This document shows positions 36,870 to 44,016 of a stretch of 64,000 nucleotides of DNA, one piece after another. The notes under the pieces are model-generated. The model ran no database searches, was not told the DNA's origin, and was given only the letters and a program-made list of their open reading frames with translations. Numbering within the stretch: position 1 is the stretch's first letter; each line of letters opens with the position of its first letter. The stretch covers positions 1-64,000 of the forward strand of contig NZ_SIJB01000028.1 in NCBI RefSeq assembly GCF_009910845.1, read 5' to 3'. This DNA comes from Chengkuizengella marina (GTDB lineage: Bacteria; Bacillota; Bacilli; Paenibacillales; KCTC-33759). Position numbers and translations under genes: made by a program.

Positions 36870-37272
36870 AAAATACGATAACCTATCTATTAAAAAACCG
36901 ATAAATCAAATTGATCAATGTATCACATTAAATGAAAAAGAAATTATTTTTGAGAAGTTTGTGTCAAACGGGGATTTTTTATTAATAGGCCACTTTGAAA
37001 ATTTGAGTATATTTCCTGGACTATTGCTTACAGAAGCGGTCATTCAAGGAGTGGAAACCATCATAGAAAAACAAAGAAGTGAATTTATACTAAAAAATGT
37101 AAATGTTCGATTTTTAGAGATCATTCCTGCAGGGAACATCGTAACCATTCATGTTCAACTTCTAAACCAGTTGATTAAATCGTATGCAGTCATAGAGAAT
37201 CGAAAAGTAATGACTTATCAATCGGAGGTATATTATGGAACAATTTCAAATGATCGTCTTAGAGTTACTTAG
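36862..37272 (+). CDS. FabZ-like hotdog dehydratase, complete active site (136 aa)
   Basis: This hotdog protein keeps both dehydratase residues: H44 in IGHFENLSIFPG and E58 in LLTEAVIQG, matching the GHFPxxPVxPG...E pattern of FabZ. It should remove water from 3-hydroxyacyl-ACP to give 2-enoyl-ACP. With a ketoreductase and no enoyl reductase it implies an unsaturated chain. GGTG lies 7 nt before ATG 36862, and the frame is open a little further upstream. The 3' end overlaps the next ACP by 38 nt. Confidence 0.8.
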   Translation: MNKKYDNLSIKKPINQIDQCITLNEKEIIFEKFVSNGDFLLIGHFENLSIFPGLLLTEAVIQGVETIIEKQRSEFILKNVNVRFLEIIPAGNIVTIHVQLLNQLIKSYAVIENRKVMTYQSEVYYGTISNDRLRVT

Positions 37273-37483
37273 TGAAGAAGGATGCGGAGTGTTGCCAAAA
37301 GAAGAAATCATTCTTTCAAATCGTTTTATAGATTTAGGGTTTGATTCTCTTAAATTCGCAGAATTCTTAATTCATCTTGAAAATAGAACTGGAAAAGAAA
37401 TACCTGATGAAGTATTAAATTTAAGCTTGGAAGAGTCGGTTGAACAGTTTCAAAAAATTATCTTTTCCAAGTATAAAGGTTAA
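37235..37483 (+). CDS. Acyl carrier protein 2 (82 aa)
   Basis: The phosphopantetheine site is LGFDSLKFAEFLI with S38. Flanking helices are typical of ACPs. GGAGG precedes the ATG. It starts inside the 3' end of the hotdog gene, so the dehydratase and this ACP are translationally coupled. Confidence 0.92.
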   Translation: MEQFQMIVLELLSEEGCGVLPKEEIILSNRFIDLGFDSLKFAEFLIHLENRTGKEIPDEVLNLSLEESVEQFQKIIFSKYKG

Positions 37484-37487
37484 ACAT

Positions 37488-38387
37488 ATGGATGTTTCAG
37501 TAATTATTCCTGTGTATAATCAACCGCATGCCTTAGATTTATGTTTAGAAGGATTTTGTGTACAAACTACGAGTCAAATTCAATTTGAAATTATCATTAT
37601 TGATGATGGTTCTGAGGATGACATCACCCCTTTCATTAAAAAATGGGAGGGGAAAATAGAGCATCTCATTTATATAAGAACTGAAAATGTCGGTAGAGCA
37701 AGTGCCAGAAATATGGGTTTAAAAATCTCACGAGGAAATGTTGTTGTACTTAATGATGCAGATAGAATACCAGATCCCCATTTTATTCAAGCACATCATA
37801 TACTCCATCGTAACAATAGTAACTTCATTTCAGTTGGTCAAATACGTGAATTGTATTTCTCAAACATTCAACATAATAGGGATGTCATAAAGTCCTGTGT
37901 AACGGATGCAAAGTTATATAAAATACCTAGCTACTGTAAAATGGTTTATCAATGTTATGACGAAGCTGGTATGTCAATTTCCAGTATCCCATGGATCAGT
38001 ACTTTCAGTGGAAACTTGTCGTTTAGAAGATCGATTTTAGAACGAGTTGGAATGTTTGAAGAGACGTTTTTAAAATGGGGATTTGAACATTTTGAGTTGG
38101 GATATCGAGCTTTTAAACGAAATTATCAGTTTGTATATAATAAGTCAGCCATAAATTATCATTTGGCACATAAAAGGCCAACTGGATTTTATAAAAAATC
38201 GATAGAAGAGAGTTTAGAAATTTTATATAGACTCCATCCCAAAGATGAAATGAAATATTTTAAGCAATTTTTCCTTGGCAGTTTAAGTTTACAGCAATTT
38301 GAACAAAAAGTTTCAGGCAAATTGCCAGTATGGAATCACAATCAAGCTTCTTCACATGTACTAGTTTTTAATTCAGATGAAGGATGA
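37488..38387 (+). CDS. Family 2 glycosyltransferase (299 aa)
   Basis: This is a GT-A fold glycosyltransferase: VSVIIPVYNQPHALDLCLEG is the nucleotide-binding start, IIIDDGSEDD and VVVLNDADRIPDP follow (the DAD being the metal-binding DxD-like motif), and the C-terminal WGFEHFELGYRAFKR resembles the Glyco_transf_7C acceptor part. AAAGG lies 8 nt before ATG 37488. Together with two GT-B enzymes downstream it predicts a product with sugars. The sugar donor is unknown. Confidence 0.88.
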   Translation: MDVSVIIPVYNQPHALDLCLEGFCVQTTSQIQFEIIIIDDGSEDDITPFIKKWEGKIEHLIYIRTENVGRASARNMGLKISRGNVVVLNDADRIPDPHFIQAHHILHRNNSNFISVGQIRELYFSNIQHNRDVIKSCVTDAKLYKIPSYCKMVYQCYDEAGMSISSIPWISTFSGNLSFRRSILERVGMFEETFLKWGFEHFELGYRAFKRNYQFVYNKSAINYHLAHKRPTGFYKKSIEESLEILYRLHPKDEMKYFKQFFLGSLSLQQFEQKVSGKLPVWNHNQASSHVLVFNSDEG

Positions 38388-39754
38388 TGAATGATATGAA
38401 AACAATGGTAGATAACTTTGTTAACTCCATCTTTGTTCATTGCAAAACTTGCCTTTGGTCCATAAATCCAAAGGTTACTTACAAGGAACTTGAAAATGTA
38501 GTTGAAAACAACATCAACATAATTAAACAAAATAAAATTCATCACGATACTTTAATTATTTTGGATACGAATCTTGGCTGGAGGTTAGTTCCTATTTTAC
38601 TTGCATTTTTTAAATGTAGGATTACGGTTTTGCCATTTGATTTCAAAGAACTTCCAGAAGAATATGCTTCTTACACGTTAATTTCTCAAGGCCATGTTGA
38701 CGAACATGGATGTTTAAGCAATGTAGAAGTGAGCAATAAAGGACAAAGTTTAAATGATATCGCTTTAATTCTTTGTACTTCAGGTTCTTTAGGAAAAGCG
38801 AAAGCAGTAAAGTTAACATATGACAATATTATGTATAATGTGATTGCTAATGCAAAGGTCATAAATCAATTAGATTCAGAACGCTTTTATATTAGTAGAC
38901 CTTTATACCATGCGTCAGCTATCGTAGCAGAAGTATTTACGGGTTTAATCTTAAACAAATCTATGTATTTTAGGCAAAAAAATTTTACTCCTAGTTCTTT
39001 TTTACAGGATGTGAAAAAGAAGGAGCTAGACACCTTATTTTCTACCCCGACGATCATGTATCAGCTCACAAAAGTAAAAAAAACAGAGAAATTACCTGTG
39101 AAAAATATTGTGCTCAGCGGAGAAATACCAAAATATAAACAAATTGAAGAAATATCAAATTATTTTGATCAGTCACAAATCATTAATGCTTATGGTCTGA
39201 CCGAAGCAAGTCCAAGAGTGTGTATTAATTTAAATGTATCAAAAGAAAACTATAACAATGTAGGAAAGCCATTAGAAAACATACAACTAAAAATCAAAGA
39301 GGACGAACTTTATATACAAGGACCGAACATTATGAACGGTTATTGGAACAATGAGGATAAAACAAATGAAGTAAAACACGAAGGTTGGTTAAGAACCAAA
39401 GATATTGCGATCCAGGAAAAAGATGGTTCCATTACCATTATGGGGCGTAAAGATGATTTATTAATCCGGGCAGGAGTGAACCTGCATGCACATACGCTTG
39501 AAGAGATTATAAACAGCAGTAGCAGCATTAAACAGTCTTTTGTGTATGGCGTAAACAGCAATAAATTAGGGCAAGAAATTGTTTGTTTGCTTGTTGCAAA
39601 GTCGGTAGATTTTAAAGTAATAGATTTGTTTCAATATTTAAAGTCAAGAAGTGTGCCTCAAAGGTTTTGGCCTGATAGAGTGAAATTAGTAAAAGAAATT
39701 CCTAAAAATAAAATTGGAAAAAGAAAACGTTTAGTTTGGTGGTGTCAAGATTGA
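38384..39754 (+). CDS. AMP-binding acyl/aryl ligase of the ANL superfamily (456 aa)
   Basis: Core motifs are present in order: CTSGSLGKAKAVKL (phosphate loop), FSTPTIMYQL, NAYGLTEASPR, GWLRTKDIA and the C-terminal hinge GRKDDLL with the catalytic Lys of KNKIGKRKR. It is shorter than most acyl-CoA synthetases because the N-terminal part is reduced. It adenylates a carboxylic acid and loads it on CoA or one of the ACPs, so it is the likely starter or extender-loading enzyme. Starts at ATG 38384, 38387 and 38396 are all possible behind AAGGA. Confidence 0.88.
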   Translation: MMNDMKTMVDNFVNSIFVHCKTCLWSINPKVTYKELENVVENNINIIKQNKIHHDTLIILDTNLGWRLVPILLAFFKCRITVLPFDFKELPEEYASYTLISQGHVDEHGCLSNVEVSNKGQSLNDIALILCTSGSLGKAKAVKLTYDNIMYNVIANAKVINQLDSERFYISRPLYHASAIVAEVFTGLILNKSMYFRQKNFTPSSFLQDVKKKELDTLFSTPTIMYQLTKVKKTEKLPVKNIVLSGEIPKYKQIEEISNYFDQSQIINAYGLTEASPRVCINLNVSKENYNNVGKPLENIQLKIKEDELYIQGPNIMNGYWNNEDKTNEVKHEGWLRTKDIAIQEKDGSITIMGRKDDLLIRAGVNLHAHTLEEIINSSSSIKQSFVYGVNSNKLGQEIVCLLVAKSVDFKVIDLFQYLKSRSVPQRFWPDRVKLVKEIPKNKIGKRKRLVWWCQD

Positions 39755-40680
39755 GTAGATTTTTACACACAAAGGAAGTCAATTGGAAGTTGCCTTCTAA
39801 ATTAGGTATCTCACATAAACATCTAAACTGTTTACAGTTATGTGTAAATGAATGGTTGCAGCAAAAAGGTAGAAAGAGTTTGATTGAAGTGTTTATTATT
39901 GCTTTAAACTGTGAGTTGGATGGCATAAAAATAAAAAATGAACCGAGTGGTTTTAATAGAGGTATTAAACTTCATAAACGTCATTATAGTTATGATCCTG
40001 CTCTAATTAAAGAGTTGATGGATAAAGTTGGACATTGTTTAATAGAATTCGATTCTTCCTATGCACAATTTTCAAGTTATTATAACGATATTTCCATTCC
40101 TCACTGGTCTATGATTTTTGATTATGATGATCTATCTTATGATCTGCTGGATGATTCTGGGATTGCTACATATTTTACTTATAACAAAGGAACCGTTCCT
40201 AAAAAATTAATACATGATTTAATGAATCCAACCTCTCTAAAAAGCATTTCATACGTGGAAATGACGAAACCAACAGTAAGTTGGGAAGAGGAATTTCATG
40301 AAATCGTGCTGCAATCCATATCAAATATGGAGTCGTATGGAATGAATAATTTGCATTGGTTTTTTGATCATTTTGGGAGGAATTATAGTGATTATCCATC
40401 GCAAAAAGAATTGGATTATGTCGTTTATTTTTTTCGTAAACCAAGAGAAGTTTTATTTTTGGCTTGGAAAAATGGACTGCTTCCAGAACAATATCAAACG
40501 GAATCCTTAGGGTATATTTTAGTTCAATTAACACAAGCTTGGGGAATCGTAGCTGGATATGTTCTGAAATGGGGGGTTTCTAAAGTAAACAACTATAACG
40601 ATAAAATGAAACAATATTTACAGACCTGCATTCAATTAGAAGAAAAACTATTGTCGTATATGAAGGAGGCGATAAAGTGA
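39751..40680 (+). CDS. Protein of unknown function in the biosynthetic cluster (309 aa)
   Basis: I do not recognise the family. There is no signal peptide or long hydrophobic segment. The sequence is mixed alpha/beta with several Trp and His residues (DISIPHWSMIFDYDDLSYD, NNLHWFFDHFGRNYSDYP) and helices at the C-terminus (TQAWGIVAGYVLKWG). The start TTG 39751 overlaps the preceding stop (ATTGA) behind GGTGGTG. The stop overlaps the next GTG start (GTGA). Such tight coupling to the ligase and the hydrolase suggests a pathway enzyme or acyl-transfer protein. It may be specific to this type of cluster. Confidence 0.75.
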   Translation: MSRFLHTKEVNWKLPSKLGISHKHLNCLQLCVNEWLQQKGRKSLIEVFIIALNCELDGIKIKNEPSGFNRGIKLHKRHYSYDPALIKELMDKVGHCLIEFDSSYAQFSSYYNDISIPHWSMIFDYDDLSYDLLDDSGIATYFTYNKGTVPKKLIHDLMNPTSLKSISYVEMTKPTVSWEEEFHEIVLQSISNMESYGMNNLHWFFDHFGRNYSDYPSQKELDYVVYFFRKPREVLFLAWKNGLLPEQYQTESLGYILVQLTQAWGIVAGYVLKWGVSKVNNYNDKMKQYLQTCIQLEEKLLSYMKEAIK

Positions 40681-41507
40681 ATATGGAAAAACTTGTTACC
40701 TTTCAAGATAGAGGAAATATATTGGGCGTTTTGCACCTCCCTGACCATTATCAACATGAAAGTACTCCTATCGTTATATATTGTCCAGGTATGAATGGGG
40801 AAAGATATGAAGTTCATAGACTCGCTGTAAAATTTGCTAGATACTTATGTGATAGAGGAATTGGATTTTTTAGATTTGATTATTATGGTATTGGTGTAAG
40901 TGATGGTCTATATCATGAAATGACGAATACAACAAAGGTTTCAAACGTTCAACATGCGCTGAAATTTCTACAAGAGGAAAATGTAGTTCAAGCAGAAAAT
41001 GTGATTTTATTAGGGTTTAGTGATGGAGCAAGAATAGCACTTAAAACCGCTAATCATAGTGCAGTAAATAAAGTCATGATGTGGAGTCCAATCATTTGGG
41101 ATATTGTCGACGATGAGAAACAAATATCAGCAGAAAATAAGTTTATATTTCATCCTCAGTATAAAACGATCATGAAACCCTGGATTGGTCTTTGGTTAGG
41201 GATGAATTATTTTCAGGATTATCAAAATTTTCAGTTAGAAAAAGAAGTAGATCATTTTAGTGGTAAACTATTGCAAATATATAGTGATGATGATCCAATC
41301 GCAGGATATACATGGTCTAAGTTGCAGAATTATAAACCGTTTATTGAAAAATCAGATATTCATTTTGTAAATAAAGCGGGACATTTATTTACTTCTGTTC
41401 CACTTGAAAACATATTGATGGAAAAAACCTATCATTGGATATTAAAACAGTTTAATGAGGAGGTAAGTGAAGATGATCACAACTCAGAAGAAGTATGGGA
41501 TAGATAA
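40677..41507 (+). CDS. Alpha/beta hydrolase (276 aa)
   Basis: This is an alpha/beta hydrolase with oxyanion region IYCPGMNGERYE, nucleophile S115 in GFSDGAR, an acidic residue near YSDDDPIAG and H236 in NKAGHLF, so the triad is complete. It may act as a thioesterase that releases the chain, or as a transferase. The start is GTG 40677, 7 nt after AAGGAGG, overlapping the previous stop. A degenerate relative follows at 41473, and the pair may form a heterodimer. Confidence 0.88.
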   Translation: MNMEKLVTFQDRGNILGVLHLPDHYQHESTPIVIYCPGMNGERYEVHRLAVKFARYLCDRGIGFFRFDYYGIGVSDGLYHEMTNTTKVSNVQHALKFLQEENVVQAENVILLGFSDGARIALKTANHSAVNKVMMWSPIIWDIVDDEKQISAENKFIFHPQYKTIMKPWIGLWLGMNYFQDYQNFQLEKEVDHFSGKLLQIYSDDDPIAGYTWSKLQNYKPFIEKSDIHFVNKAGHLFTSVPLENILMEKTYHWILKQFNEEVSEDDHNSEEVWDR

Positions 41508-42309
41508 GAAAATTTATGGAGTTGTTTCTCAAAATGATTGTAATCCAGAGGCCATCATTTTATTTTTTCCAGGCTATGGACAAGCAATGAGTGAAAAAAA
41601 CTATTTATTTTCAACGATTCGTAAAGTGCTAACACCTATATTAACAAATTATAAATTTATTCAATTTGATTATATTGGTCATGGTGACAGCATGGGAGAA
41701 CTAGGAGAAGTTAGCTTATCTACTATGATTGACAGCGTCATGCAAGTAATAGACGATGAACTCAATCCAGAAGTGACTAAAGTACAATTCATTGCCAACG
41801 GTTTGGGATGTGTAATTGCAAATGAAGTACTCAAATTGCTCAACAATAAAATAAAAATCGAACTTCTGTTTATTCATCCTCCAATACAAAAAATAAAAAA
41901 AATCGAACAAATTTTTCCCAAACAAATGTTAAATGATTTAAAAAGCAAGGGCAGCATGGACACTCAAGAGTTATGCCCTGGAATGGATTATTATACATTT
42001 AGTGATTTTAACATGGAGCAAGTTGATTTTTTTTCTAGATTAGGATCTTACATGTTATACTTACACGGCCAAAAGTGCAGTTATAAACTTATTAATGAAA
42101 TAGACAATTTAAATTTTGTCAATGAACTGAGACAATTAAATAATATAAAGGTTGTTATAGGTGAAAAAGATGAGGAAAGTATTCAAATGTTAAATCAAAA
42201 TCTACCTGAAATATCTATCATTAAACTTCCTGACGTTTACTATTTTCATGATCATCCTAAAGCAGTTGATTATATCATTCAAGTTATCCATAAAAGTGAA
42301 AAAAATTGA
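41473..42309 (+). CDS. Degenerate alpha/beta hydrolase-fold protein (278 aa)
   Basis: The fold lines up with the preceding hydrolase: IILFFPGYGQAMSEKN, FIQFDYIGHGDSMGELGE and VQFIANGLGCVIANEV. In the last block the GxSxG elbow is replaced by ANGLG, so the nucleophile Ser is lost. It is probably not a hydrolase but a partner or a binding protein. AGGAGG is 9 nt before ATG 41473, and the gene overlaps the active hydrolase by 35 nt. Confidence 0.78.
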   Translation: MITTQKKYGIDKKIYGVVSQNDCNPEAIILFFPGYGQAMSEKNYLFSTIRKVLTPILTNYKFIQFDYIGHGDSMGELGEVSLSTMIDSVMQVIDDELNPEVTKVQFIANGLGCVIANEVLKLLNNKIKIELLFIHPPIQKIKKIEQIFPKQMLNDLKSKGSMDTQELCPGMDYYTFSDFNMEQVDFFSRLGSYMLYLHGQKCSYKLINEIDNLNFVNELRQLNNIKVVIGEKDEESIQMLNQNLPEISIIKLPDVYYFHDHPKAVDYIIQVIHKSEKN

Positions 42310-42369
42310 AGGACAACGTAAGCATCAGAACATGAACACAATAAAGCGAAAGGAAGAAAGGAATGAAAC

Positions 42370-43536
42370 ATGAGGATTCTGATGACGTCAAAACCTATTT
42401 TGGAACATATTCTAGTTTTATATAATATAGGTCAATCTCTTGCCAAACAAGGAGTGGAAATATTTGTTCTAACCGTACCTGCCTTTAAAGAAATACCAAT
42501 AACGGAGCAATGGAACTTTATAGAAAGTAAATGTAAAGAAATGTCTTTTGGAGATAACGCTTCATTCCAATCTTTAGCACATGAAATTAAAAATGAATTC
42601 CAGCAAGAAGAACAACATTTAAAAGAAATGTTAAATGTGATTGAACATCATCATATAGATGCTGTGTTATTAGACTCAAGTCTTGCTGGAGCCTCCTACG
42701 CATGTGAAATAAAGAAAATCCCATGGTTTAGTGTTGAACCCGCTAGTTTTACTTTAGAAGTAAAACAGGAAAATGATCCTGAACAGAGCGAAGCAATTAT
42801 TCTTTTTATGCAGAGATATTTAAATCAATTAAGAAAAAAATATCAGTTGGCACCAATCCCTCGCAGCATGAGATCGAATATTTCATATGTAGGCCTTTCC
42901 CCTTATTTGCACATGATCCCAGCTAACAATATCAATCAAGTAAAAACACCCAGTCATTTTTTCTTTATCGGTCCACAGTTGTATATAAACAACAAGCAAT
43001 ACATTAAAAAGATCAAATTTGAAGATTATGTATTAATAGAGACATTAACTTATGATAATCCTCAATTTTTAATCCAGACTGTTCATTTAATTGAAGAATG
43101 TATCCGTTCACTGCACGATAAAGAAAACCTCATCATACGCTGTACACCGTCTATGATGGAAAAGATCAAGGTGGAGCAAAAAAATGTGTTATTCATGGAC
43201 TGTAAAAGACTTCAAATGATGCCTTATTTAAATTGTAAACTAGTTCTAAATCAAGGAAGTTATGGTTCATTTTATAACAGCATTAAAAATCAAATACCAC
43301 AAATCACCGTTCCACAAGGATGGGATAGTCAATATTTCACTAACTTTGTAGCTAGTGATGGTTTAGGTGAAATTGTTGACCCTTCTGAATGTTCACAAAT
43401 AAAAATCTTAGAACAATACAACAAAATTATGTCAAATTTTTCATCCTATCGAGATCATATTAAACATTTTAATGATAAATGTAAAACGATAGATCCTACT
43501 TTTAAAATAATGAATATATTCAGGTGTTTAAAATGA
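42370..43536 (+). CDS. GT-B fold glycosyltransferase-like protein, GT1 type (388 aa)
   Basis: The N-terminal MRILMTSKPILEHILVLYNIGQSLAKQG and the C-terminal VLNQGSYGSFYNSIKNQIPQITVPQ with GWDSQYFTNFVASDGLG follow the UGT/MGT pattern (written here in parts). The usual HGGxGS donor motif reads NQGSYGS, so the conserved His is missing and activity is uncertain. A second GT-B protein at 46113 keeps this motif. AAAGGA precedes the ATG. Activator-type partners of glycosyltransferases are known in other sugar-antibiotic loci, so this one could be a helper. Confidence 0.78.
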   Translation: MRILMTSKPILEHILVLYNIGQSLAKQGVEIFVLTVPAFKEIPITEQWNFIESKCKEMSFGDNASFQSLAHEIKNEFQQEEQHLKEMLNVIEHHHIDAVLLDSSLAGASYACEIKKIPWFSVEPASFTLEVKQENDPEQSEAIILFMQRYLNQLRKKYQLAPIPRSMRSNISYVGLSPYLHMIPANNINQVKTPSHFFFIGPQLYINNKQYIKKIKFEDYVLIETLTYDNPQFLIQTVHLIEECIRSLHDKENLIIRCTPSMMEKIKVEQKNVLFMDCKRLQMMPYLNCKLVLNQGSYGSFYNSIKNQIPQITVPQGWDSQYFTNFVASDGLGEIVDPSECSQIKILEQYNKIMSNFSSYRDHIKHFNDKCKTIDPTFKIMNIFRCLK

Positions 43537-43595
43537 CAAAATTAGCTGATAGTTTATCTGGAAAAACAGAGTCATCAAATAATACATATAGGTAA
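43533..43595 (+). CDS. Possible 20-residue micro-ORF coupled to the glycosyltransferase stop
   Basis: An ATG overlaps the preceding stop (ATGA) and opens 20 codons reading MTKLADSLSGKTESSNNTYR, with AGGTG six bases upstream. It has no recognisable family. It could be a small peptide, a coupling artefact, or the start of a gene cut short. Confidence 0.3.
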   Translation: MTKLADSLSGKTESSNNTYR

Positions 43596-43616
43596 ACTTA
43601 AAAATATAAGTAGGTT

Positions 43617-43682
43617 GTTCAAAAATTCTCTATAAGGTTGTCCTATCCATTACTTATTAGGATAAACTGAACCATTTTGAAC
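43617..43682 (+). repeat. Nested inverted repeat before the third ACP gene
   Basis: GTTCAAAA (43617-43624) pairs with TTTTGAAC (43675-43682), GGTT with AACC, and TATCC with GGATA around a short loop, in register. TTGTCC (43638) and GATAAA (43661) inside it are 17 bp apart and could be a weak promoter for the second half of the cluster. It may instead be an operator or a remnant of a mobile element. Confidence 0.45.
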
Positions 43683-43711
43683 ACAAATATAATCATGGGA
43701 GTGATGTATAA

Positions 43712-43993
43712 ATGGAACAATCAAAATATGATTACAATTTAAGTGAAGCTGAAGTTTCTATTATCGTAAAAAAAAATATTATAAAAATTTTAAAAACAAA
43801 GGAGAACATTGAAAATACCGATTACCTTGCTGAGTATGGATTTGATTCCATTGAAATGATTGAATTAATCATTGATCTTGAGGAAAAGTTTCATATTTTA
43901 TTTGATGATGAAGAGCTTCTGCCAGAAAACTTTCAAACGATAAATCAAATTACAAGGTTATGTATGGAAAAGCTAGAATCGTTTACACATTAA
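43712..43993 (+). CDS. Acyl carrier protein 3 (93 aa)
   Basis: The phosphopantetheine site is YGFDSIEMIELI with S46, followed by an acidic helix IDLEEKF. GGGAGTGATG precedes the ATG. It starts a new block of genes after a 175-nt gap and lies 23 nt before the caspase-like gene. Confidence 0.92.
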   Translation: MEQSKYDYNLSEAEVSIIVKKNIIKILKTKENIENTDYLAEYGFDSIEMIELIIDLEEKFHILFDDEELLPENFQTINQITRLCMEKLESFTH

Positions 43994-44016
43994 TAAAATA
44001 CTAAAGGAGGAATACA

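Noticed and set aside
25175-37483. Reading the KS/KR/ACP genes as the housekeeping fatty acid operon
   Set aside because: FabD, FabH, enoyl reductase and Acc genes are absent, there are several KS homologues and ACPs, and the genes are interleaved with UnbL/UnbV/UnbU, methyltransferase and glycosyltransferase genes.
43617-43682. An insertion sequence end at the nested inverted repeat
   Set aside because: No transposase, no target duplication and no second end could be seen, so it is listed only as a repeat.
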